A stretch of 64,000 bases of DNA from Whitmania pigra (lineage: Eukaryota; Annelida; Clitellata; Hirudinida; Haemopidae). The position numbers and the translations under genes are program-made. The stretch spans positions 6,257,501 to 6,321,500 of the forward strand of contig JAJTWR010000266.1 of the NCBI GenBank assembly GCA_021613335.1, read 5' to 3'. The notes under the pieces are model-generated. The model was given only the letters and a program-made list of their open reading frames with translations, had not been told where the DNA came from and did not search any database. Of the stretch, positions 26,641 through 38,400 are shown in pieces (the stretch's first letter is position 1; each line of letters opens with the position of its first letter).

Positions 26641-27460
26641 TTTCATGAAAAAAAGACTTATTTCTTGAGCGAGGGCTTCGCACACCTCTGCAAAATGAGA
26701 TGTCAAACTCCCAGGCGAGACATTCTTGCAGAGGCAAACTACTGGACCGTCGCAGCAGACCTAGAAGAGATGAGGCAACAGCCCCAGGTGCTGATAGAAA
26801 GTGGCAAGAGGTCGGATTTGGTGCTCGTGTCGCCTTACATGGATGCCATCATACTGGCACGAGCTGAAACAGAAGCGGCATCATTCTGGATCTGGCTCAT
26901 GAGGAGACAGAAGCAGTCTTAAGAGGCCACTTCAGGAAAACCGAAGAAGGTCGTCGGTCTCCGGTGTAAATGATCCACAAAACATAGAGACCAAATCATT
27001 GCCGAGAGACGCGGTATTGTCGGGAGAAATGAGCCTTTGCGATCCTGCGGTCGAGTTCCGAAAATTTCAATCTCCGTCTACCTATGCAAAAAAAATTATA
27101 ATGCCCATATATTAAGTACACGGTGTAAAGAAGCCCCTCAAAAAGGCCAAAGCAAGCATCGCAAAGTTTAAGTTTGCAGGTGCAAAGCAGGTAGCATGCT
27201 ATATGAAGAAGGCATTGAGAACTTTCGTAGTCGCTCCAGTCCAGACAGCAGTGATCGGCGTAAGAAGGCCAATGAATGCCTCTCATGGCATTACACGCAA
27301 AGACCAGAAAACTGAATCATCTATAAAAGTATCCCTGTTCATGAAGCTTCCAAAGAGAAGTGCTCTTCAACGGAACTTCAAAAGGAGAAATTTGTATCTG
27401 AGCCAGTCTAAAATATTCAAATACTTCGGAGAAGATGATTTGTTTAAATTTATTTACTAG
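26640..27460 (+). other. Coding-like island, possible 5' exons of the delta-catenin gene
   Basis: Base composition is clearly richer in GC than the flanks, and open frames are interrupted by good splice motifs. Examples are a stretch open from about 26900 to 27112 in one phase (with LPRDAVLSGEMSLCDPAVEF) and a candidate exon 27190-27258 between CAG and GTAAGA (with YEEGIENFRSRSSPDSSDR). I could not connect these to the first secure delta-catenin exon at 29219, nor recognise a domain. Alternatives are a separate decayed gene or transposon remains. Confidence 0.35.
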
Positions 27461-27632
27461 TCTTTTATGACAGAAGTTCGCAAAATATCCGATTTATGTG
27501 GGCCAGGGAGGTGAAATTGAAGGTGAGGGGAGAGGGCAACGACCATATCATTTTTAGAAATTGTAAATTATTATGAGGACTTTTATTTATGCTTTGTATT
27601 TTTAATTAATTCGGGATGGCTGGGGCGTAACT

Positions 27633-28430
27633 AGGAATCGACCGGGGACCCCGGCCCCGGTTTTTTGGTGACCCGGCAAATTTTAGATGGGGTTTAGCCG
27701 GGGAATGTCGTAAATCATTAATAAGAAATTTAGACACTTTTTTAATGCGAACGTCTATTCCATGTCTGAATCCAAGTTATCACAAAATCTTTCATTTGAT
27801 GGAATAAAATCGTTATTAGTTGTAAAAGCTCTTGGGAGAGGCCGGAATTTGAACTCCTAACGAAGTCGCACCAAAGCCAAAGTCTTAATCATTCGTCTAC
27901 CGACGCCTGGCATTAATGATTTATGATAATCCATAATAACTCATCATAATAAACAAAATCGTCCGGCACTTGCGGCACATTTGTGGAATAAACCTGCTGA
28001 TCTTAGAATACTTAAGAAACGGCAATGTTTCCATATCCTTTGGCTTCACAATATGAATGCCATTTAGAACTGCTTTCACTACCATTTGGGCTGGCAGGTG
28101 GGCCATCCAACCATTCACTCCAGGTTTACCGCTCTGCTGGCAGCCCGTTAGGGCCCAGAAGGAAAGGATCATCCGAGACACCTAATCGTATCTTCTTACA
28201 CTTGTTCTCTTGTTCTATCTCTGCCTTCTCAGATACAAGGATTTAGTTTCAGCTTTTTCCAAGAGGCAAACCCTTAAAACCTTTTTTCCTTCTATCCAAG
28301 CGACTCAAAAAAATTGAATTTCTCTTGAGACTTTGATTAAGATTGATAAGCAAAGATAGTTAATGAAGCAATGGTAAAACACAAGTTTTGATTCTTGAAA
28401 TTATGGAAGCCAAATAATAGCATTCATTCA
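27633..28430. mobile_element. Dispersed repeat family A, copy 1, with internal insertion
   Basis: 27633-27812 and 28316-28430 match consecutive parts of the copy at 60969-61600 (shared cores include ATGTCGTAAATCATT, AAAATCTTTCATTTGATG and GAGACTTTGATTAA). About 500 bp (27813-28315) is present only here, so it looks like a later insertion. No protein is encoded. Confidence 0.6.
27836..27909 (-). repeat. tRNA-like (tRNA-Pro-like) pseudogene or SINE head
   Basis: On the minus strand there is a box-B-like GTTCAAATTCC preceded by a TTTGG anticodon-loop-like segment and a box-A-like TAGACGAATG, at roughly tRNA spacing. The anticodon would read TGG (Pro). The acceptor stem pairs only partly, so it is degenerate. 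It lies inside the insertion in repeat family A, suggesting a tRNA-derived retroposon rather than a working tRNA gene. Confidence 0.45.
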
Positions 28431-29218
28431 TGAATTTGTCTGGCTAGTCCGGCGCTTTGATTCGGTACTGCAGAACAACCTTTGAAATTGAGCAAGTAGT
28501 CCTGTTTCTTGAATAGCCGTTATTCAACGGACGTCATTTTATCTACCTACTGACCCCAAACATATCCGATGTAAAAAACCTGCAGAATTAACATAATTAT
28601 TTATGCTAGATTTTTAATTTATTATGATAGATGCTTAATTTATGGTTACTTGAGGTATGAAATAATTCCAAGATTTCCTTGAGAAGCTCATTGCAAAAAA
28701 GTCCCGCAATTAGTGAATATTTTCCATCCTACATTTCAAATATGAGTTTTGTGATATGGTAAAAGAATGACAACATACTAAGGAAAATTTAGATTTGTAT
28801 GAATAATAATATGTTGTAATGTGCTTCTAGTCAATTCAAAATTATTAGATTTAGCTAGAAGGCAGATTTAGCTATTTAGGCAAAAGATGAATTAAGAAGT
28901 AGGATTTCTTCGCATATGAATTATTTGTTTATTTATAAAGCATTCCTCGCTAATTCTTCTAGCGCATTATTCAAGTTTTATTCGATGATGATGCTAGGAG
29001 CTTAACATCTCAAACCTGCCCGAATTTAATTAGAATTTGCCATAGGAACAATTTTTTTCATGGGCATGAATCAAATCCAAGATGATTTCCAGTGGCAAAA
29101 TAGCTCGTTGAATTTTGTGGTGGATAATGTAACAAGTACAGTACCTATGTCAGAATGCAGGTACAAAACGCTAGATTTCAAATATTGCCGTTGTCTAAAA
29201 ATAGTATTTTTTTTTTAG
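28431..29218. other. AT-rich spacer, no gene seen
   Basis: No exon was recognised between the repeat copy and the first secure delta-catenin exon. It is presumably intron or promoter of that gene. Confidence 0.35.
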
Positions 29219-32200
29219 TGGATCTCCTATACTATCAGAGAAGGAATGCAGTTTCAATAATGCCCTAGGTAAACATAACATTTTTGACTACTTGTTGAAG
29301 GTAAGAGTTTGAATAGTATGGAGATTAGTTATGATTTGGACTATGTCTGAAAACGTAATTTGTGGGTGGATGACAAATGCAAAATACTTGTTATATGTTA
29401 ATAATTTTGGGCTTCAAATCCCAGGCAAACGTGATTGTAATGTTTATTTTTTGTAGAATAAATCATGTGCTCAGATTTCATGTAAGGATTATGTATTTTT
29501 AAGATTTAATTTGTTGGAAGAACTTTGATGAGAATGCCAAACTATATAAAAATAATCTAAAAGTAATTATTACGTAATTTTATTTGTTAATTTTATAATT
29601 AAAAAAATTCCTTCTTACATTGTTGATAAGATGGCCATTTAATAACTTACAACTATCATTTTATTATTATGTTAATGAGCATAGTAATCCATCATTATTT
29701 TTTTAAAAAGATAATGAGAATTGGAGATTTCCTGACTTGAGTGAAGTCGTGGCTGATCTAAAAAGTTGTGATGATGAGGTGAAGCTTAATGCAGCAGCCT
29801 ATCTCCAGCATCTTTCCTTCAGGAATGATTCTGTCAAATCGATAGCCAGGTGGATTAAATACTTTTAATTTAAACCCAACATGTGATACCTGGAACTGGA
29901 ATGCGCATTTCATGTACTTAATTATAATTGGATCTTCAGTTCTTGGTCCCTTATCTGAATTGGACTAATGCTGATCTTTTCATTTAGGGAATTGAAAGCT
30001 TTTGCACCCCTGATTGAGATGCTTCTTCATCCAAACCACGAAGTTGTCAGAAGTGCCTTGGGGGCGTTAAGGAACCTTTCCTGTGGAAAAGCAAATGATT
30101 TTAATAAGGTTGTGTTATTATTCCTTCCTTAATATTAAACAGAAAAGAAGGATGGATTAGTTGTGTGGTTTAATTTTTTATGAACTACAATTATATTAAT
30201 CTCTTTTGAATGAAACAAAATTTCATGGTGATAATTTTTGACAGGTTGAAATAATGAGGAATGATGGCATTCGAATTCTAGTGGAAGTCATTAAAACTTC
30301 ACATAGTCATTCAGTCATTGAGGTGGCATCAGGACTTCTCTGGAATCTCTCCTCGTGTCCTGTGAGTGTTTTCATTGCTCAAAGCACTTGAAATTTTTCT
30401 TTGCAAGTTTTTCAAATTTCAACTAAATTTAGCAGAAATGTATAAAAAAAAAGCAAAGGAAATCCATTAGACATCCTTCATTTTTACTTTTATTTTCAGG
30501 CATTGAAAGATGAGATATTGCAAAAAAGTTTGGATGTGCTATTCAACTACATCATCATGCCCCTATTCTGCTGCATTTCCACAGATACCTCACAACCTCC
30601 TCACAAATTGAGTTTCTCTAATTTCAGACATGCCACCGGTGTTCTCAGGTTTGAGTGACTGGCATAACAATCTGGCAACATTAATTTTTTACCAATACAA
30701 TTTAGGAACGTTAGCTCGAGCGGTAGAGAATCCAGGGCCAAGTTGCATCGGCACGGGGGTCTCACCAATTCTTTGTTGTCCTTCGTTTCTTGGTCGAGCA
30801 AACATTGCGACGTTGATGAAAAATCTATTGAAAATTGTCTCTGCATCATAAGGAACCTTAGTTACAATTTAGAGGATTGCTGCTTTGATGGACCATTGAG
30901 GAGCAGATCTCTAGGGAGGAGATCAGACAGAAAGAAATCAATTCTTGGTCTGAAGATCTGAGTTTTTTAACTTCATGAACAACTGATCCAACATTATATG
31001 ACTTTAATTATAGCACAAATATTATAAGCACATATAGTAAACATATGAAAATCACACAAATAAATCTTAGTCACATGAATACATGCAAGGCATATGTATG
31101 TAAGTACTCCTTATTTTTTATTAATTTGAATGTAATTTATCAGAAAACTTTAATGAATTTCAACAAAGTGCAACAAAATTTTAACAAAGAACAAAAACTT
31201 GCAAAAGTTTGCTCAAGTTTTCTTAACTTATTTCCCTGGAAGAATGCTTCATCACGCATTCACCAATAAAAATTTATTTCAGCCTGATAGCAATGACTTA
31301 CACCAAATGTAATTCATTAAAGTTTGTTATTCAATAAAACTTTGTGCAAAGTAATCTGCTTGAAAGTACATTTTGGAAATACTATAAATATGCATTACAT
31401 GCAGCTTTTGTTATGAACACAAATGTAAAAACATGTTGGATTTTATGGAGTTAAGAGAAATTTTAAGATTTTAAGAGTTAAGAATTTTTGAGAGTTTTTG
31501 CATTTATTTATTTATTTATTTGATTAAAATCTGTTGCATAACTAAGATGAATAGCACTGCTACTACATATAATGCATTGATTCATACATGCAGGTAATGC
31601 ACTTGTTCATGCAGTGCTTGTATATGTAAATGCAATTCACAGCATGCAATGCCTTTGCAGACAGTCCCTCTGCCAGCTGCTTTAGAAGCAAAAGAAGTTC
31701 AAAATATCAGAAGCAGTCGATACAATTCTCATCCACCGAGTATTTATTTCTTACTAATTTATTTTGTATTGATTTTCATTACAGTTTCTATATTTATGTT
31801 GGCTTTTTTCAGTGAAGGTTTTGTTCCTGAGAACTCAGCCCAAGTGTTGAAATTGATGCTGAGACCTGATGTTGTGGCAGTGTTGATCCACTTGTTGCAA
31901 ACTCACAAAAACAATGTTGACATTTGTGAGGCTACTTTGGGAATAATTCAGAATATTTGCTTTCCCTTTTCACAGGTAATATCACCACCAATTTTTGCCT
32001 GTTGTCACGGATATGAGAGATTCTTTACTCAACCTTTTGTAGCCTCCACCAGGCATTTTGGAATCTCTAAGGAAATGCCATGGACTTCCAGTTATTGTTC
32101 AAAACTTGACGATGCTTTCAGATAAAGTGGTTCTTGCTGCTTCTGTTGTTCTCAAGATTCTTATCACTGATCATGTGAACCAGAATGTCATCGGTTCATT

Positions 32201-34120
32201 TATCGCTTGCGATGAATTTATTTTTAGATTCCAATGAATTACTTATCAACAATTATTTTTCAACATTTTGGCCTCAATAACAATTTTAGTTTGATCTGAC
32301 ATGTTAAATTGGATTGCATTGTTAGAGATAATCACATTATCTTAATTTTACAATTAATTAAATCTTAATTTTAATTATTAACAATAATTTATTAGTAATA
32401 ACAACAATGGGCTATAATTTTATAAAAAGATTGTATTGATGTGATAATTATGAAGATAAATAAAATTGATAATTAAAGTGTAAAAAAAATCAACAATGTA
32501 CTAAATCACTATTTACTTTTTGGTATTTTATGTTAATTGCTTTATTTTTCTAACTTTTATTCTTAGGTGGGGTGATTATGGATCATCTTTTGAGCAGACC
32601 TCTACCAAATAAAGATGAATGCCCTTATTCGGCTGACATTCAAAATTTTCTATCAGCTACCATCTTTGAATGCATTGGTTTAAATGTAGCTTTTGCCAGG
32701 TTGTTATCCAATAACATTTTATATCAGTTATTTAAAACGAAATGTAATTGAATCTTCCTGTTGTTATCAACTAAAACATTTTTTTAAAATCGGTGGCAAA
32801 TTTTCTGCTTAAAAATGTGTGTTTTAAGAATTCAGTTTTAGCAATATGTATTTATTTAGAAATATGTAATATTAGGGACAGTGTTATTAAATACAGAATT
32901 CATAATTAGTAAAGTTTTATTAATTATAGCATTATTAATTGTTAAAGTTTTAGTAGATATCACATTATTGTTTAATAAAGACCAAAGCCAAATTCAAATG
33001 TGTTGTCTTCATGGAACAGAAATGTGTTCATCACGGGTGGAATAAAACAACTCACAAACATCGTCCTCTCTCCGACTAGCTTCGGAATTCGTGCAAGCCA
33101 GCTAGCTGCCATTGTAAGTTGATTTTTGATCTTTTTTCTTAAGCGAATGTTCATTCAATCGATTGGTTGATTCTACTCGCACAAATTTCAAATAATGTTT
33201 CCCTTATACACATATTTGTATATCCACGCATAATCAACATAAATATTACACCTTTCTAATCCCTTCAGGTGTTGAAAAAGTTGTGGTCATTCCATGAGTT
33301 ACATGAAGAAATGAAAGTGAGAGGTTTAAGGAAATCTGACTTCATGGTAGAACCTCCAAAGTTTGTGGCTCTCCAAACTTTTCCATCCTCGGAGACCGTG
33401 ACATAAGATATTAAATTCCTGTTGTAGAAAATCAAGCATGGAGAGTTTAGATTCATGTATTGCTGAGCTGGAAGGAAGGTTAAAGAAGGTCAGATTTGTG
33501 GAGGCACCTTTGAGTGAAGGTTTGCAAAGTTAATAGCTTGCTATTTGCTGGTTTGTTGAATGTTTTTATGTTACTTGTAGGGCCAAGTGGATGCCACAAA
33601 CCTTTGCCAGTTGTGGTGATTAATGATTATTTAGTGAGTATACATTTTTCTTTCATTAATTTTCAACTCAATCTCATAGGTACTTCCAATGCCAAAGACG
33701 CCTGTCCAGCCCTCCACCCAAAATCACAGATCGCCTCAGCGGATTCACGACACACGCAACTTGTTTGTTTCCAACACTCTTCCAAAGCCTGGATACTCTC
33801 TTTCCTCCTCCACATCTCAGCATCTTTTTCCATTTAGAGCACTGCCATCGTCATCATCGTTGTGTATTTCTCAGAGGCAGAACAATGCAAACATCTTCCC
33901 CTGCTGTTACCCATCGTTGCCAACCACGTCTGGTCTCCGTCCAACGGTGTTGCCCTCATTTCCCGAGGCGAGACGTTCTGCAGACTCGACCATGCCTATT
34001 AATGCAATCATTGTAGCTTCAGCTGCATTTTCATCATCATCATCCCCCATAGTGTCAATCCCAATGCAAATCAGTGCTCAGCCAAATAAAATCTTCATTC
34101 CATCCAATTCTTGGGTGTAA
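29219..34120 (+). CDS. CTNND: Delta-catenin family armadillo protein (p120/ARVCF/CTNND2-like), 5' end not found
   Basis: Cytoplasmic partner of classical cadherins at cell junctions. Fifteen exons in phase: 29219-29268, 29711-29849, 29988-30108, 30245-30361, 30500-30648, 30706-30947, 31661-31739, 31813-31975, 32043-32193, 32567-32699, 33020-33113, 33269-33360, 33428-33519, 33581-33633 and 33680-34120 (704 residues). The armadillo region opens with WRFPDLSEVVADL and NAAAYLQHLSFRND, then GALRNLSCGKAN, LLWNLSSC, ATGVLRNVSS, NCLCIIRNLSYN and later KKLWSFHELHEEM...RKSDFM, the order of p120-family repeats. The region after LSYN is the usual variable loop. The C-terminal exon is Ser/Pro-rich and ends NSWV, close to the DSWV PDZ ligand of CTNND2/ARVCF. 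Reading past 33360 would stop early with ETVT; I prefer the spliced form because phases fit through three more exons. The N-terminal part is missing from my model. Confidence 0.9.
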
Positions 34121-34235
34121 TAAGTTTAAATGGATTCAATAATAATTCAGTAAATCAATTCAATTTTGTATAATTTTGAAGGGAGAAGGTCGCTTCTTTG
34201 GTGTTGTTTGGCACCTAATATGTTCATTTAACTTT

Positions 34236-34628
34236 GTATGTTCGAATATGTCCTTGTATGTTCAAATATGTCTTTGTATATTCGAATATGTCTTTGTATG
34301 TTCAAATACGTCTTTGTATGTTCAAATATGTCCTTGTATGTTCAAATATGTCTTTGTATGTTCAAATATGTCCTTGTATGTTCAAATACGTCTTTGTATG
34401 TTCAAATACGTCTTTGTATGTTCAAATATGTCCTTGTATGTTCAAATATGTCTTTGTATGTTCAAATATGTCTTTGTATGTTCAAATACGTCTTTGTATG
34501 TTCAAATATGTCCTTGTATGTTCAAATATGTCTTTGTATGTTCAAATATGTCTTTGTATGTTCAAATATATCCTTGTATGTTCAAATATGTCTTTGTATG
34601 TTCAAATATGTCTTTGTATGTTCAAATA
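34236..34628. repeat. 20-bp minisatellite, about 20 copies
   Basis: Tandem units of about TTGTATGTTCAAATATGTCT, with C/T variation at the last base and TATG/TACG variants, start 115 bp after the delta-catenin stop. Since 20 is not a multiple of 3 and the unit has no stop in any plus frame, all three plus-strand frames stay open, giving 20-residue-periodic frames that are almost certainly not genes. It probably lies in the 3' UTR or just beyond. Confidence 0.92.
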
Positions 34629-35411
34629 GTTTCTTCTATTGTGATGTTACCATCATCGTTCATTGTCATCATCAGTATTTTTATTGATGTCCTTTCAATT
34701 TGCTGAAGCAGGCAAAAACGATGCTAAGTTTGCCTTTTGAAGTAATATGTATTTAATAATGATTAATATGTATTTTAACATTGACTATCAAGTGCATGGG
34801 CCAATAGCCTTCCTCCTCCTGTTTCTGGTTTATTCTGATGTCATTGGTGACGTCATATGTTAGTCCAGGGTAAATACGTTGGTTAAAATTGACTTTTATC
34901 ATTGATTGGACTTTTTCTTTATCTCAATGGATTCCTCTATGAGGTGCATGCTCTAAAGTCTAAACTAAATAATCAGGTGTCATTTATTTCTGCATTATTT
35001 CAATAAATCAATAAATGCATCATTTCAATAAATGCGTTGTTAGGTGAGTTCTTGGAATTCTTAGTTGTGCGGGCGTGGGATGGAATTCCATGAAGCGGAA
35101 GAACGCACGGATCGAAGGTTGGGGAGTCCTGGTCATCCTCATGATTTTACCGAGTAATTTTATTAAGTAAGATGACTGAGAAGCACCACCAAAATTTTGG
35201 GGCAGGTGTGATACCTGAAACTCTAATAACTGATGGAGCATGATTGAGTCTGCAGTGCTCAGCTGCATTGCTTCATGCTTCTTTAAGCTGCTGAACTGCG
35301 TGTGAGCATTGTTGTCTACTAGTTCAAGAGTTTGAGCTTCATTCTGAGATACGTGTGTACTTTGAAATCTTGGGAAGTTTCAATATTCGAAAACGCCGGA
35401 GTTTGGAGAAC
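34629..35411. other. Intergenic/promoter region before the KG/W repeat gene
   Basis: No gene was found. It contains AATAAA-like hexamers near 35000-35030 and the presumed promoter of the next gene. No TATA element is convincing. Confidence 0.4.
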
Positions 35412-38400
35412 ATGTCTGATCCTGCTCAAGTATGCTCATTCATTTAATTTTGTATTCTAGAGAACTCTTAACATTGATATGTATTTCGTTCGAGATGTCC
35501 GCTAAGATTTCGTATTTTACATGGGGAATTATTTCATTAACGCAGATTACGAATGCATCGAACGATCCGGAGTCAGTTAGAACAGAACCGAATGCCGAAG
35601 AAGTAGTTGATCTAGACAGCCTTCAAAAAGGTTTAGCAAAAGCCATGGTTTTGCAATGGAAAAGTGATCACCCGGATGAATCCTTGGACGACATCATCCT
35701 CGCAGTTACGAAAGGAGCATACAATGAAGTTCTCATTGACAAAGGAATCGACAAAACTCTCTACGACCAATGGAGATACGTTAAGTACAAGCAATCTGCC
35801 CCAACACTCGTCAGACCTAAGAAACCGATCGAAATTAATTTGCCAGAGAGACGTGCAAGACAAGTTCTCGCAACTCAGAAATTGCAACAAGAATCTCAAG
35901 GAAGTGAGAAACAACCTGAGAACTCTGCGAATGCTGAAGAGAAGAAAATCGATAAAGACATGGAAAAAAAGGATCATCAGTCCTGCGACAAACTTTTGCT
36001 GAATCAGAAAAGTAGTGCTAGAGAAGACGCCACGCCAAATAAAATCGTCGATTTGACTGCATCTGGCAGTAACGTCGAACCTGTGATTACTGAACCGGCG
36101 AAGGAAAGTTCAGCAACAACGATCAAATCTGCAAACGAAGGACTCCCTTCTCAGACTGAAGATGCTAAGGATTCCCTGGCAAGAATAAAGAAGTTGTTGG
36201 AACAAAACAAACGAAGCGAAACAACGTTTGAAATTCCAAGCATCTCCAATTCTGCTTCGGCCTTCATTAAAGATTTACAAAACTTTACTGCCACGGTGCC
36301 TAAAAGTTTGGGAAAGGTCAGTTCAAATATTTCGACAGAAAATACTAGCGAAAATTCTGAAAATTTGGTAAACTCAGGGTCACAAGAAAATTGCGCAGCT
36401 GCAGAATCAACAAAAGAAAGTCCAATCAACAATTCTCAAACGCTTAAGAACGATGCTCCGGAGAGTCAAAAAGTTGAAGCAAACAAGTCGGATGCCCCAG
36501 TGGTCCTAACAAAAGATAATAAGGCGGGAGAGGATGTGCAAGGAGACTTCAGGGAAAACTTCCCACCCGGAACAAAGAACGTTCTGGACAAATGGCAGAA
36601 TCAGCCATCGGATTTTGCTCAAAAGAAAAAGAGACTCATCGTGGTTGTTGACGAGGAAGAAAAAGAAAATGAATCTCTCCCTGAAATCAATCAGGAAATT
36701 CATCAAACTGTAAAGGTGCCTGATGATTTAATTGAGAAAGGCTCGACCAAGCAAATCATGACTCAACTTCTGAGCAACGTCGATTCGGAACTACAGACTG
36801 ATAAGGAGAAGTTAGATATCGAGAAAGGTTACACAAAACAAATGCTGGATAAATGGAAGTCTCAAGATGTCTTTATGAGTTCAACATCGTCAAGAAAAAG
36901 AATTGAAATTCGTGACGAAGACGGGAGTGTCGCTGAAAACGAGCCAATTGAGAGAAATGACGTCATAAAGTCTGACGTCACAATCGATGCACCGACAGTT
37001 GAGAAAGGGCTTGCAAAACAACTTCTCAGCCAATGGACTAACATACCTGACCATAAGGTGCAATCTCCAAAAGCACCGGTTGTTATTTCCGACCAGGATG
37101 GATCAGTGGCAGAAAACGAGCCTATCCAAAGAGACGACGTTGAAAGGGAGGATGGAATTCTTGATCCTTTGCAATTCGTGCAAAAAGGAACCACGAAGTC
37201 GCTGCTAAATAAATGGAAATCACAAAATGAGACGGAATACAAAGCAGAGCCAAAAAAAATAATTATAAACGAAGAAGATGGTCGTTGCCTCGAGAACGAA
37301 CCAGTGGCAAGAGATGACGTCGTGAGAGCCGTTGATGTGCAAGAAGAAGAACATGTGGGGAAAGGATTCACATCTCTCATGCTCAACAAGTGGCAGCAAA
37401 CAAGCAATACGTCATCTCCAAAGTCCAAAACTCTGGTTATCATCGATGACAAAGATGGGGTAACAGCGGAAAATGACCCTGAAACAAAAGCAGACATGGC
37501 GAGAGAAAGCGACAGTGTTGATCATTTAGCTATCGTTCAACAAGGCACCACCAAGTGTTTGCTCGGGAAGTGGAATAATCTACAGGCGGAGACGTTTAAA
37601 AAAGATAGCAAGCCTGTCGTTATTTCGGATTCCGATGGTCATGTGTCCGAAAATCAACCAATAGAACGCTCTGATGTGGTGAAAGCCGAAGAAACTCTAG
37701 AAAGCGTTCCCGTAAAACAGGGTATTACAAAATCTTTGGTGAGCCAGTGGAAGAACATGAAGACGGACGTTGTAGAAGTCAGTAAAGCTCCTATAAAAAT
37801 AAACGAGGATGATGGTTTCGTGGCAGAAAGTGAACCGATCACGCGAGCTGATGTCTTGAAAGAAAACGACGACGTTATTTCTACTGACGTCGTCAAGAAA
37901 GGAACCACAAAAGCTTTGTTGAACCAATGGACGACCCAGAAACAAAGCGGGCCGTCGAAGAAAGAAATCGTCATTTCCCAAAGTGATGGACACATAGCAG
38001 AGAACCAACCTTCCACCAGAGAAGACGTCGTCCGTGAGTCTGATAACCAGTCGTCTGAATCGATGGTTTCGAAGGGCACCACTCAGAACTTATTGAAGAA
38101 ATGGACTACAGGTGCAAACTCAGTCGTGAAACAAGACAATGAAGAGGGGGCTGAAATATCTAAGTCAGTCAAAGGAATGACCAAGAAACTTTTGAATCAG
38201 TGGACCGAAAAGAGCGACGAGACTTACGTTCCGAATAGGAAAAGCATTACGATTGATGCCGATGCAGGCTGTATAGCGGAAAGCGTCCCCATTGTGAGAG
38301 ACAACGTAGTTAGGTCAGACGAATCTTCTTCCGATCTTGAAATTGTCAGGAAGGGGTGGGCAAAAAATTTGACAAACCAATGGAATACTGGCTCGTTGTC

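Noticed and set aside
27836..27909. Functional tRNA-Pro gene
   Set aside because: Boxes are present but the acceptor and other stems pair poorly and it sits in an inserted repeat; treated as pseudogene or SINE head.
33341..33405. Early C-terminus of delta-catenin ending ETVT
   Set aside because: Splicing at 33360 keeps phase through three further exons to the NSWV end, which matches the family.
34176..34706. Three overlapping plus-strand frames of 131-176 codons
   Set aside because: They come from a 20-bp tandem repeat lacking stops; no splice or family support.
35432..35545. Start of the KG/W repeat protein at the Met at 35432
   Set aside because: This stretch reads as an intron between a short first exon (35412-35429, MSDPAQ) and the acceptor at 35545.
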